A stretch of DNA of 64,000 nucleotides from Litorivicinus sp. (GTDB taxonomy: Bacteria; Pseudomonadota; Gammaproteobacteria; Pseudomonadales; Litorivicinaceae): the NCBI GenBank assembly GCA_028339155.1, contig JAOLBK010000007.1, forward strand, positions 1 through 64,000. The letters are read 5' to 3'. Every line of letters begins with the position of its first letter. Within the stretch, counting starts at the first letter, position 1. The notes below the pieces were generated by a model. That model ran no database searches, was not told the origin of the DNA, and worked only from the letters and a program-made list of their open reading frames with translations. The position numbers and the translations under genes were made by a program. This document shows positions 17,304 through 25,658 of this stretch, one piece after another.

Positions 17304-18061
17304 GGGTTCATCTGAACAGGCTTTCCTAAATCAAGCGGTTCAAGCGAGTGGACAAAGGCCACTATATCGTTGATGTCATTAAATGTAAGTTTGATCGGCG
17401 CGATAGGAATAAGATCGGGATTTTGATCGATCCCGGAACCCGCCACCTGAATAAGAGCCTTGTGCGGACTAACCGTATAAAAGATAGAGAATCTTACAAA
17501 CCAATCATCAAATGAGCGCATTGCGTGAAATGATGGAGAGCTATCCATACCGCTATATTTGTCGGCCCGATCAACCTTGTGACAGCGCCTACAATGGGAA
17601 ACTGAGAGAATCTTTCCAGCATCTAAGTCCCCAACAATCACAACCGAAATCGCCGCCTTTGCCTTGACATCAACTGGCTCTGCAATAGTCCGATCGTCCT
17701 CACGATAATCAGAAATCGTTGCTCTACCAGGAGGGCTTAATAACCAATCCCTGAATCGTTCGTAAGAAGGATCCTCTAGTGCGGCCTCAGTAGCGGTCAA
17801 ATAGCCAGTCCTGCCACCGACAAGTTTAAAAATCGAAACCGCACCCTCGTGAGGGTTTACTGTAAAAGATAAATCTCCATTATCAATTACACGATCAAAT
17901 CTCACTCTGGTTTTCAAAGTAAATCGAGGGATTAAATAGTCCACTAGGCCTTTAGGAATCGGCTCCTCAACAGATAAGCTAAGAGCCAAAACGCGAGGGC
18001 CCGCTAACAGCCCCGTCCACATAACGACCAATGTCATAACAATTCTTATTGCTTTTTTCAT
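17300..18061 (-). CDS. periplasmic c-type cytochrome, unclassified
   Basis: A 253-residue protein with a signal peptide (residues 1-27, ending LALS) and one heme-binding motif C157-R-R-C160-H161. The N-terminal 130 residues before the heme are not a known domain to me. Candidate distal Met ligands include Met172 in 'YSGMDSSP' and the Met in 'FHAMRSF'. It is convergent with the polyferredoxin gene and divergent from the DUF6494-mrp operon. An electron-transfer role linked to formate oxidation is likely but inferred. It is unrelated in layout to the WD40-cytochrome at 6435-7751. Confidence 0.8.
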   Translation of the reverse strand: MKKAIRIVMTLVVMWTGLLAGPRVLALSLSVEEPIPKGLVDYLIPRFTLKTRVRFDRVIDNGDLSFTVNPHEGAVSIFKLVGGRTGYLTATEAALEDPSYERFRDWLLSPPGRATISDYREDDRTIAEPVDVKAKAAISVVIVGDLDAGKILSVSHCRRCHKVDRADKYSGMDSSPSFHAMRSFDDWFVRFSIFYTVSPHKALIQVAGSGIDQNPDLIPIAPIKLTFNDINDIVAFVHSLEPLDLGKPVQMNP

Positions 18062-18124
18062 AGTCTGGCATTACCTCTATATCTACCAGAAGTACTATCT
18101 ACCATCATTACACAGGAAAAGCAC

Positions 18125-18322
18125 ATGAGCGAAGATCACTTTAATTTGTCGATGAGAAAATTTTTAAAATCAGTGGGTGTAACATCCCAACAGAAAATCG
18201 AAGAAGCTATCCGTCAACTGGGTGAAGACCAACATCCAAAGTCTGTCACTGTTAAAGTACACCTTACTAGTAATGAGATTGGCCTTTCACATGAAGTGAT
18301 TGGCGAAATTGAGCTTCCATAG
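18125..18322 (+). CDS. DUF6494 family small protein
   Basis: A 65-residue soluble protein starting 'MSEDHFNLSMRKFLKSVGVTSQQKIEEA', which matches the DUF6494 family (short proteins found beside mrp and formate dehydrogenase accessory genes). A ribosome-binding site (AGGAAA) precedes the ATG. It is the first gene of a compact operon with mrp, the DUF4444 gene and the DUF6505 gene. Function is unknown. Confidence 0.82.
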   Translation: MSEDHFNLSMRKFLKSVGVTSQQKIEEAIRQLGEDQHPKSVTVKVHLTSNEIGLSHEVIGEIELP

Positions 18323-18337
18323 TCCAAGGATCAAATA

Positions 18338-19192
18338 GTGAGCGACCCTAAATTTAAAGATGCCGGAATGATTGCCACCGACGGTGGTTCAAAGCAGGCT
18401 CCTAAAAAGGAAAGCCAGCAGCCAATTAAAATTGATGGCGTCAAACATATTGTAGCGATCGCTTCGGGCAAAGGCGGTGTCGGAAAGTCAACCGTCTCGG
18501 CAAATCTAGCGGTCGCATTAGCAATGCGTGGCCTAAAAATCGGTCTATTAGATGCCGACGTTTATGGCCCTAGCCAGCCACGAATGTTAGGTGTTAGCGG
18601 ACGGCCATCAAGTCCGGACGGCACGACTATCCTTCCTCTCCGCAATCATGGTGTCACGCTTATGTCACTTGGCCTTATGATGCCTGAGGACGAAGCTTTA
18701 ATCTGGCGTGGGCCGATGCTTATGGGCGCATTGCAGCAAATGCTGTCACAAGTTCAGTGGGGGCAGCTCGACGTATTGATGGTTGACTTACCTCCCGGTA
18801 CAGGGGATGTGCAAATGACGCTGAGCCAAAAAGTTAGTGTGACTGGATCAATTATTGTATCGACACCACAAGATGTTGCACTTATCGATGCAAGAAAAGG
18901 AATAGATATGTTTAAGCGCATGAACGTTCCAAGAATTGGCCTGATTGAAAATATGGCTTCATTCGTCTGCGATGGCTGCCAAAAAACGCACCATCCATTT
19001 GGTCATGGAGGTGCAAAAGCAGAAGCTGAGAAGCAAGAAATCCCATTCCTTGGAGAGATTCCGCTCGATTTAGAAATACGAATTGCGTCAGATGGCGGTG
19101 TCCCAATGGTTATTTCCAAACCATCAAGCCCACAAGCGAAGGCCTTTTTAGACATAGCTGACATTCTAATCGCAAGCGAGGTATTAAAGTGA
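18338..19192 (+). CDS. Mrp/ApbC-type iron-sulfur cluster carrier ATPase
   Basis: A 284-residue P-loop protein of the Mrp/NBP35 family. The deviant Walker A is 'SGKGGVGKST' near residue 48, followed by 'LLDADVYGPSQP', 'MVDLPPGTGDVQMTL' and a C-terminal 'CDGCQ' near 209-212, where Mrp proteins carry the CxxC that binds a bridging [4Fe-4S] cluster. It starts with GTG at 18338. It lacks the N-terminal DUF59 domain of E. coli Mrp. Inside this cluster it probably delivers clusters to FdhA, FdhB or the polyferredoxin. It overlaps the next gene as GTGA. Confidence 0.9.
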   Translation: MSDPKFKDAGMIATDGGSKQAPKKESQQPIKIDGVKHIVAIASGKGGVGKSTVSANLAVALAMRGLKIGLLDADVYGPSQPRMLGVSGRPSSPDGTTILPLRNHGVTLMSLGLMMPEDEALIWRGPMLMGALQQMLSQVQWGQLDVLMVDLPPGTGDVQMTLSQKVSVTGSIIVSTPQDVALIDARKGIDMFKRMNVPRIGLIENMASFVCDGCQKTHHPFGHGGAKAEAEKQEIPFLGEIPLDLEIRIASDGGVPMVISKPSSPQAKAFLDIADILIASEVLK

Positions 19193-19911
19193 TTTTGGGC
19201 GACCTACTTGCAGATCCAACATTCCCTCCCTTGCTGCGAGGAAAAAAGTTGGATCACTCAATTGACCCTCTCCAAAAAGCAATTTCTGCGGCAACGCTCG
19301 GTGAAGATCCTGGAACGATTTTCTATAACGAAGACAATGAGACTTTTCGAGTCGCCGTGATCCTATGCCCTGAAGAAACTCTTCTACAAAGTGTTGGAGT
19401 GACACACGCAGTGATGCTAGCACTGGCGGATAGTTTAGGCGCTTTAGGCCCACCAGAATTAGCGATTCACTTTGAATGGCCTTTTGGGTTTAAGGTAAAC
19501 GGTGCAAAATGCGGACAACTCCAGTTAACGGCCTCAACGACAGAACTTGACTCAGTGCCTGATTGGATTGCAATCGGAATTCAACTTCCATTTATTCGTC
19601 CAGTACAGATGATTGCAGGAGAAAATCCAAATCAAACATGGTTACATGAAGAAGGGTGCATTGAACTCAACGTACCTCAAATCATAGAAAGCTGGTCGCG
19701 ACATCTACTAATTTGGTTGAATACCTTTCAAGATGATGGCTATATGAAAATACAGGGTCATTGGCGTGCTAAATGCGACACCATTGGCGAAGAAATCAAT
19801 TTCCCCGAAACGGGGATCTTCGTAGGGATTGATGAAACGGGTGGGTTATTGATGCGCAAAGACGGTCTTACCATAATCCATTGCCTTACAAAACAGATGA
19901 CTCAATCATGA
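19189..19911 (+). CDS. biotin/lipoate-ligase-like protein (DUF4444)
   Basis: A 240-residue protein. The N-terminal about 180 residues resemble the biotin/lipoate protein ligase fold ('AIHFEWPFGFKVNGAKCGQLQL' near 98-119). The C-terminal about 60 residues ('INFPETGIFVGIDETGGLLMRKDG') form the DUF4444 domain. It starts with GTG, overlapping the stop of mrp as GTGA. The classical ligase glycine-rich 'GRGRxG' motif is not evident, so it may not be an active biotin ligase. Its constant company with FDH accessory genes suggests a maturation function. Confidence 0.82.
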   Translation: MILGDLLADPTFPPLLRGKKLDHSIDPLQKAISAATLGEDPGTIFYNEDNETFRVAVILCPEETLLQSVGVTHAVMLALADSLGALGPPELAIHFEWPFGFKVNGAKCGQLQLTASTTELDSVPDWIAIGIQLPFIRPVQMIAGENPNQTWLHEEGCIELNVPQIIESWSRHLLIWLNTFQDDGYMKIQGHWRAKCDTIGEEINFPETGIFVGIDETGGLLMRKDGLTIIHCLTKQMTQS

Positions 19912-20384
19912 AGCTCGCACGAACGATCCGACTCGACGAGTCCGATGACAACGTCTTTGAGCAATCTGCTGCCGCCGGCGAGTGGGCAGTCTCTGGAGGA
20001 TTTGAGTTTTCCAACTGGCATGAAGATGACTTAACCGGCAAGCCCCGACAAGCATTTGCAAATGGTTGGTTATCTTTAGACTCCTTCGGCAGAGCCACAT
20101 TCGCTGCAATTACCTCTATCACTGAATCAGAATACGATGGCCTAATAGAGCTACTCGCTACACATTTCGTAAACAACTACGGTGCACCAGATATAGAAGC
20201 GGCGCGACCTGTCGCAACTGAAGAGCTCGATCATATGCGAGCGATGTGTGATGACCACGACGACAATACTATCCTCATGGTAAGTCGCTCCATGACGAAC
20301 TCAGGCATCCATGAATCCTATCGCTTCACCGGTCCACAAGATGCATCTCTTGAGACGTTCGCTGTTCACGGCACAGTTGACTGA
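19908..20384 (+). CDS. DUF6505 family protein
   Basis: A 158-residue protein starting at ATG 19908 (MKLARTIRLDESDDNVFE), which overlaps the preceding TGA as ATGA; an earlier in-frame ATG at 19881 lies inside that gene. The conserved text 'GEWAVSGGFEFSNWHEDDLTGKPRQAFANGWLSLDSFGRATF' identifies the DUF6505 family, found in formate dehydrogenase and Mo-cofactor gene clusters. Function is unknown. Its 3' end overlaps the convergent moeA gene by 19 bases, which is unusual and suggests tight packing or transcriptional interference. Confidence 0.82.
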   Translation: MKLARTIRLDESDDNVFEQSAAAGEWAVSGGFEFSNWHEDDLTGKPRQAFANGWLSLDSFGRATFAAITSITESEYDGLIELLATHFVNNYGAPDIEAARPVATEELDHMRAMCDDHDDNTILMVSRSMTNSGIHESYRFTGPQDASLETFAVHGTVD

Positions 20385-21652
20385 GAGGGCCTCAAGAACT
20401 CTTCATAGGAAATATAGCGAACCAACACGCCTGGCTCAATCAATTCAGCCTCAAAGGCTAATTCAACAAAGCCTTCGGCCCAACTGATACTTGAAATCCG
20501 CCCCGATCCTTCCGAGGGAAAAACCTCGATTTCACCGTTCTCGTTAATACGAGCACGCAGATATTCCGAGCGTCCTCGCCGTTTATTTTTCTTGAATGCA
20601 GCAGGGAGCAAAATCCCTCTGGGCTCTCGCCAAAAACCGCCAGCCAACACTTCCATGGCCGGGCGACCAAAAACCAAGGTGCACACCCAAGCTGCAACGG
20701 GGTTCCCTGGTAATCCAATTACTGGAGTTTTATCCCAAACACCGAGCGCGAGTGGACGCCCAGGCTTGAGTGCAATCCGCCAACTCGTCAGCTCACCTTC
20801 GGATTTTAAAATCGCAGATATATGATCTTCGTCACCGGCTGACGCACCTCCTGACGTAATAATGAGATCACAACCAACTGCACCACGATTTAAAGCGTTG
20901 CGGACTGCAGCACGAGTGTCTTCAACCAACCCCAAATCAATAGCTTCAAACCCAAGACCACGGACCATCGCCAGCAACATCAAACGATTCGCATCATAGA
21001 TTTGCCAGTCAGATGCTGGCTGGCCGGGTTCTCTGATCTCATCGCCTGTTGATAAAATCCCAATCCGAAGCCTTGTAAAAACAAATACCTCAGCAACACC
21101 AGCGGACGCTAATAAAGATAGGTCGGTCGGGGATAAACGTCTGCCAGCACGAAAAATTGGTGTATTGGTGGTGACATCTTCACCCGCATCACGGGCATTG
21201 GCACCAGCCTTTAACGGCCCATTGAAAGCAATGCGATCTAACTCAATCGTGCAGTCCTCTTCTAAAACAATCGTATCCACGCCCGGCGGCAGAATAGCCC
21301 CCGTTAATATCCGTACTGCTTGATCTGACGCGACCACACCCTCAAATGGGAGACCAGCTGCTGCCCGCCCCTTGGCTAAATCCAAAATATGTGACCCATC
21401 GCCTACAGGCCCAATAAAACCATACCCATCAACCGCAGAATTCGTAGCCGGAGGGTTGCAACGCAGTGCAACGACATCTTCTGACAAGATGCGGTCGCAA
21501 GCATCTTCGACAGAAATTAATTGACCGCTTGCAACTACCGGCTGTAGCGCCGTGCGCAAAAGCATTTTAGCCTCCCCAACAGGAGTCCAGTCAACGCCTG
21601 GAGGCAGAGCAAAACAATCATTTTTTAGCGGTGGCGGGATAATGGTACTCAT
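20366..21652 (-). CDS. moeA: molybdopterin molybdotransferase MoeA
   Basis: A 428-residue enzyme that inserts molybdate (or tungstate) into adenylylated molybdopterin. I start it at ATG 21652, which overlaps the mobB stop as ATGA; an upstream TTG at 21667 is less likely. Motifs: 'NSAVDGYGF' (MoeA usual 'AMDGYA'), 'LSTGDEI', 'IITSGGASAGDEDH', 'ALKPGRPLALG' and 'GLPGNPVAAWV'. It is downstream of fdhD, mobA and mobB and presumably cotranscribed. MoeA completes the cofactor before MobA adds GMP to make the bis-MGD form needed by FdhA. Confidence 0.93.
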   Translation of the reverse strand: MSTIIPPPLKNDCFALPPGVDWTPVGEAKMLLRTALQPVVASGQLISVEDACDRILSEDVVALRCNPPATNSAVDGYGFIGPVGDGSHILDLAKGRAAAGLPFEGVVASDQAVRILTGAILPPGVDTIVLEEDCTIELDRIAFNGPLKAGANARDAGEDVTTNTPIFRAGRRLSPTDLSLLASAGVAEVFVFTRLRIGILSTGDEIREPGQPASDWQIYDANRLMLLAMVRGLGFEAIDLGLVEDTRAAVRNALNRGAVGCDLIITSGGASAGDEDHISAILKSEGELTSWRIALKPGRPLALGVWDKTPVIGLPGNPVAAWVCTLVFGRPAMEVLAGGFWREPRGILLPAAFKKNKRRGRSEYLRARINENGEIEVFPSEGSGRISSISWAEGFVELAFEAELIEPGVLVRYISYEEFLRPSQSTVP

Positions 21653-22143
21653 CGGCGGTGCTCCCAAATAAAATCAGCAATTCCTGTCACGTCATTTAGC
21701 GACTTTACAACGCGGTTAGCCACTTCAACGGGATAATCAGAGGCTACAGCCAAAATATTCATATCATCAAGTGCCAACAGTCTCTTTTGCGCAACTTGAC
21801 GAGAAACTTCAATTTTTGCATGTAAAGCAAATTTGTATCCCTCAACTAATACCAAATCGCATGGACTCAATTTAGCCAGCAAACTATCTAAGTCGGGCTC
21901 AATCGCACCCCGACATTCATGCATCAAAGCAAACCTGGATCCTCCAGCAAGAATCACTTCGTGGGCCCCGGCTTTGCGATGACGATAACTATCCGTACCG
22001 GGTTGATCCACATCAACCGAATGGTGCGCATGCTTAATAGTTGAGACCTGCAGACCGCGCCCAGTGAATTCAGAAATCAACCGCTCCGTCAAAGTAGTTT
22101 TTCCGCAATTTTTCCAACCCACAATGCCAAATACTAAGCTCAT
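21649..22143 (-). CDS. mobB: molybdopterin-guanine dinucleotide biosynthesis protein MobB
   Basis: A 164-residue GTP-binding protein with P-loop 'GWKNCGKTTL' (residues 9-18) and the MobB motifs 'STIKHAHHSVDVDQPGTDSYRHRKAGA' and 'DLVLVEGYKFALHAKIEVSR'. It assists MobA in MGD synthesis. Its ATG overlaps the mobA stop as ATGA, and its stop overlaps moeA in the same way, so the three form a translationally coupled set. The length fits the family. Confidence 0.92.
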   Translation of the reverse strand: MSLVFGIVGWKNCGKTTLTERLISEFTGRGLQVSTIKHAHHSVDVDQPGTDSYRHRKAGAHEVILAGGSRFALMHECRGAIEPDLDSLLAKLSPCDLVLVEGYKFALHAKIEVSRQVAQKRLLALDDMNILAVASDYPVEVANRVVKSLNDVTGIADFIWEHRR

Positions 22144-22766
22144 CGACTGCTCTCCATCGCAATCGCTTTATCAAGATCTTGGGGTGTATTCACATTAAAA
22201 AATGGATCCCGATTGTTACTATCACGGTCAAAGCGCACCTCAGATCCACCCACGGAGTCGGTCCAAAGTACAATTTTTCGTACGCCACTATCGAGCGCTT
22301 CCGTTAAATTAGCGATTAATGATACATGCCAAAGTCCAAAGGTGGGGTGCCTCATATATTTGTTCTTTTCTGCGTCAAAGCTCGAGGCTAAAACCACCGG
22401 AACATGGACGTTATCAGCCACATCTTGACAGCGGTGGACAAAATCTTGAGGGAAAAATGGGGTATCTGCTGCCACAGTGGCAACCCAATCAAATCCCTCT
22501 GCCCTGGCAAACTCCATCCCAGCCAATACACCAGCAAGAGGCCCAAGAAAACCAGCTTTAGAATCGGAAATCACGGGCAACCCATAATCATCAAAACGTT
22601 CCGACGGCCCGTTTGCATTAATTAGCAACGTGTCCACCTGGGGCGTCAGGGTCGCCACCACTCGATCTAAAATCGTCTGGCCATGCAACTGTAAAAGCCC
22701 TTTATCCTGACCACCCATCCGTGTCGCAAGACCACCAGCAAGGATAACGCCAATTATTTTAGACAT
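22140..22766 (-). CDS. mobA: molybdenum cofactor guanylyltransferase MobA
   Basis: A 208-residue nucleotidyltransferase that joins GMP to Mo-molybdopterin. I start it at ATG 22766, because the family begins 'SKIIGVILAGGLATRMGGQDKGLL'; an ORF extending to 22829 adds unrelated residues inside fdhD. Motifs: the LAGGxxxRMGGxDK nucleotide site, 'DTPFFP' near residue 100 and 'NVNTPQDL' near the end. The start overlaps the end of fdhD by 8 bases (ATGTCTAA), the same overlap form as tupB/tupC. Confidence 0.92.
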   Translation of the reverse strand: MSKIIGVILAGGLATRMGGQDKGLLQLHGQTILDRVVATLTPQVDTLLINANGPSERFDDYGLPVISDSKAGFLGPLAGVLAGMEFARAEGFDWVATVAADTPFFPQDFVHRCQDVADNVHVPVVLASSFDAEKNKYMRHPTFGLWHVSLIANLTEALDSGVRKIVLWTDSVGGSEVRFDRDSNNRDPFFNVNTPQDLDKAIAMESSR

Positions 22767-23646
22767 TGCTTCCACTCTTCCTACGATGTTTCTTTTCTTC
22801 GTCAGCAACAGCATTTGGATCGGCATCAAAAATTAATCGGTCATGACCACTCAGGCATATAAATTTACGCCCTCGCATCCGACCGATCAGGGTCAAACCA
22901 ACTTGCCGAGCAATGTCGACGCCCCAAGCGGTAAAACCAGAGCGACTGATCAATACAGGAATACCCATGAGCGCAGTTTTAATCACCATCTCCGAGGTCA
23001 GACGGCCAGTGGTGTATAGAATCTTATCTTCAGGGTACACCTTATTGAGATACATCCACCCTGAAATCTTATCCACTGCGTTGTGACGACCAACATCCTC
23101 CATATAAACCAAGGGTGAATCCGCCTCGCAAAGAACAGTGCCATGGATCGCACCGGTTTCGAGGTACAAACTTGGGGTGCGGTTAATCAGATGAGATAAT
23201 TGATAAAGCCATGAAGTTCTTGTAGGCGCCTGGGTCAGAGAAACTGAATCTAAACCTTCCATCATATCGCCAAAAACGGTGCCAACTGCACACCCCGAGG
23301 TTCGCGTTTTTTTACTCAGTTTTTCCTCATAGTCAGATTCCACCTCGGTCCTCACAACGACCACCCTCAGCTCTTCATCAAACTCAACCATTGTTAAGAC
23401 ATCGGTAGGCTTTAGCATCCCCTGATTTTTTAGAAAGCCAACTGCTAAATATTCTGGATAGTCGCCGATTGTCATGGCTGTTACGATCTCTTGCGCATTT
23501 AAATAAATGGTTAAAGGGCGCTCTTCGATTACTGAAGCAGTAGAGGGTTTTCCGTGCTGATCAACGCCATCAATCAATCGAGACAGACTGGGATTAGCAG
23601 GGTCGGGACGTACCAGATAACTACTGATTTGATCAAGAGTGGACAT
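22759..23646 (-). CDS. fdhD: FdhD sulfurtransferase for formate dehydrogenase
   Basis: A 295-residue protein needed to activate FDH: it passes sulfur from a cysteine desulfurase to the Mo/W centre. The key loop is 'SGCAVGTVFGD' with Cys119; only one Cys is present where E. coli has CxxC, and that first Cys is the essential one. 'MEDVGRHNAVDKISG' and 'LYTTGRLTSEMVIKTALMGIPVLISRSGFTAWGVDIARQ' are conserved. It heads the mobA-mobB-moeA operon and is divergent from the MFS gene. The TusA-like protein at 7760-8014 may be the sulfur donor. Confidence 0.94.
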   Translation of the reverse strand: MSTLDQISSYLVRPDPANPSLSRLIDGVDQHGKPSTASVIEERPLTIYLNAQEIVTAMTIGDYPEYLAVGFLKNQGMLKPTDVLTMVEFDEELRVVVVRTEVESDYEEKLSKKTRTSGCAVGTVFGDMMEGLDSVSLTQAPTRTSWLYQLSHLINRTPSLYLETGAIHGTVLCEADSPLVYMEDVGRHNAVDKISGWMYLNKVYPEDKILYTTGRLTSEMVIKTALMGIPVLISRSGFTAWGVDIARQVGLTLIGRMRGRKFICLSGHDRLIFDADPNAVADEEKKHRRKSGSNV

Positions 23647-23730
23647 GAATCACCTGTTCTTTTGTGTTTGACGAATATAGAAGTTTATTCTATGTCGCTC
23701 TAAGCAATGCTGAAGCCATAAGAGTATCCC

Positions 23731-24927
23731 ATGAGACACCCTACCGACACCCTTGCTATTGCGAACGTCTATGCACTCTTAACTGCCAGCGGCGGCTCAG
23801 TAACGCCCATAGTCATCGCACTAGGAGGCTTGACGGGTTCTTTTTTGTTAGGAGATGACAAATCACTCGCCACTTTACCCGTCGCTGGATTCAATATCGG
23901 TGTAGCATTAATGGCTTCCCCAGCCGCTATATTGATGTTTTGGATTGGACGCAAATATGGGTTCATGATTGGGGCTGGACTGGGTTTCGTCGGCGTATCG
24001 CTCGCCGGATATGCGATTACCGTCAGTAGTTTTACGCTGTTTCTATTTTCATTAATTCTAATCGGTTGCGCCAACAGCTTTTCACAACAATACCGCTTTG
24101 CAGCTTCAGATTATGTCGATTCGAACCTCAAATCAAAGGCCATTTCTCGAGTTCTAATTGGCGGCATAGCTGCGGCTATTCTCGGTCCGCAGATCGTGAT
24201 GCATTTCAAAGATATTTTATACCCAACCCCCTTTGCGGGTCCATTTATTGTCGGCAGCCTATTCTACCTGATCAGCTTTTTATTAATGTACCAACTGCCA
24301 AATCAACCATTAGAACGCAGCACCAAAAGCAGAACTACTGGTCGAAGCCGCGGGGCAATTGCAATTCAACCGAAGTTTATCGTCGCAGTGCTTTGCGGTG
24401 CCTGCAGTTACGCAATGATGGCATTTGTCATGACCGCAGCACCCTTGGCAATGGTCGGGCATGGTTTTCAGGTCTCGGAGGCTGCCCTTGGGATTCAGTG
24501 GCACATACTAGCCATGTATGTACCAAGCTTGATTACCGGGTCATTGATTACGCGCTTTGGTAAAATTTGCATTATAAGCTGGGGCATGACAAGCCTCATA
24601 GCCAGTGCTCTAGTGGCGCTGAATGGCATTACACTCGGGCACTTCCACCTCTCCCTAGTCCTCCTGGGGCTAGGTTGGAACTTTGGCTTTATTGGGTCAA
24701 CTGCTCTACTCACGGAGACCTATACGACAGATGAAAAACATAAGGCACAAGGTTTAAACGACACAATCGTATTCAGCGCTGTTGGTCTTTGCAGCCTGAG
24801 TTCCGGTCTCGCCTACCACTGGATCGGATGGGAATTCATGAATTGGCTCGTGATTCCCGCCGGCCTCATCTGCCTAGGGGGATTATTTTTTCTCTCCAAA
24901 CAACCACCAAATTTTCGTTTACAATAA
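23731..24927 (+). CDS. MFS-type membrane transporter, substrate unknown
   Basis: A 398-residue protein with about 12 hydrophobic segments, arranged in two halves around a basic loop near residues 190-210 (LERSTKSRTTGRSRG). The 'FWIGRKYGFMIG' loop between early helices matches the MFS loop 2-3 signature (GxxxDRxGRR-like). The substrate cannot be read. Its location next to fdhD suggests a link to formate or to a cofactor component. It is divergent from fdhD with an 84-base gap. No strong ribosome-binding site is obvious. Confidence 0.8.
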   Translation: MRHPTDTLAIANVYALLTASGGSVTPIVIALGGLTGSFLLGDDKSLATLPVAGFNIGVALMASPAAILMFWIGRKYGFMIGAGLGFVGVSLAGYAITVSSFTLFLFSLILIGCANSFSQQYRFAASDYVDSNLKSKAISRVLIGGIAAAILGPQIVMHFKDILYPTPFAGPFIVGSLFYLISFLLMYQLPNQPLERSTKSRTTGRSRGAIAIQPKFIVAVLCGACSYAMMAFVMTAAPLAMVGHGFQVSEAALGIQWHILAMYVPSLITGSLITRFGKICIISWGMTSLIASALVALNGITLGHFHLSLVLLGLGWNFGFIGSTALLTETYTTDEKHKAQGLNDTIVFSAVGLCSLSSGLAYHWIGWEFMNWLVIPAGLICLGGLFFLSKQPPNFRLQ

Positions 24928-24976
24928 TGACACTGCCTGCCCCCTTTCCGCTCGGCATTGAACTAGGAGACAACAG

Positions 24977-25483
24977 ATGAAGGGTTTCTTTATTGCCTTC
25001 ACACTCGCGCTCTTTTTTAGCTCGGCTTTTGCCATGAATGATGGACACACACTCCCAGAAATACCCTCGCATATGAATACCAATTCCACAAAAAGTAATG
25101 CAGAAAACGGCCTGAAATTTACAAACTTCCGAACACGCGCGTCTATTGGGAATAGTCCAAATTCTGCGGCGTACGGAATAATTGCTATCAAAAGTGGCAG
25201 TGACCGATTGATCAAAGTTTCATCAAGTAAAGCTAATGCCGTCGAACTACATGAACATCTCAATGACAACGGTGTAATGAGGATGCGACACGTAAAAGGC
25301 GGTTTACAGGTTAACCAAGAAACCCCTCTAATATTTCAACCAGGCGGTTATCACATCATGCTCTTAGGGCTAAAAGAAGCGATTCGACCGCACACAGAGG
25401 TGGACCTTTCGTTAGAATTCACCTCAGGAAAAATAATGAAATTAACCATTCCCGTAGTTCCAATTACTGAAATGCATCATTAA
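24977..25483 (+). CDS. periplasmic copper chaperone, PCu(A)C family
   Basis: A 168-residue exported protein (signal residues 1-19, ending SAFA; AGGAGA upstream of the ATG). Residues 50-160 carry a PCu(A)C domain with His92 or His94 ('ELHEHLND'), Met101/Met103 ('VMRMRHV') and His126-x-Met128 ('YHIMLL'). These match the H...M...HxM copper-binding pattern with a spacing close to the canonical one. Such chaperones load Cu(I) onto cytochrome oxidase in other bacteria. The His-rich region before the domain (24-32) may add copper ligands. It follows the MFS gene by 49 bases and may be cotranscribed. Confidence 0.88.
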   Translation: MKGFFIAFTLALFFSSAFAMNDGHTLPEIPSHMNTNSTKSNAENGLKFTNFRTRASIGNSPNSAAYGIIAIKSGSDRLIKVSSSKANAVELHEHLNDNGVMRMRHVKGGLQVNQETPLIFQPGGYHIMLLGLKEAIRPHTEVDLSLEFTSGKIMKLTIPVVPITEMHH

Positions 25484-25658
25484 TCGACTCGCTAGTTTCT
25501 TGATATAAAATCAGGCTGTATTCCGAGCATATGTATTAAAAGATGCCTCAGTTCGACCATCAGTCAGCAATGGATAGATTGCGAAGACGTTTTCCAAAAA
25601 ATCATACAATTTCAATGATTTCCGTAAAGCCTGGTGAAGCCAAGCCTGATAAAACCGA

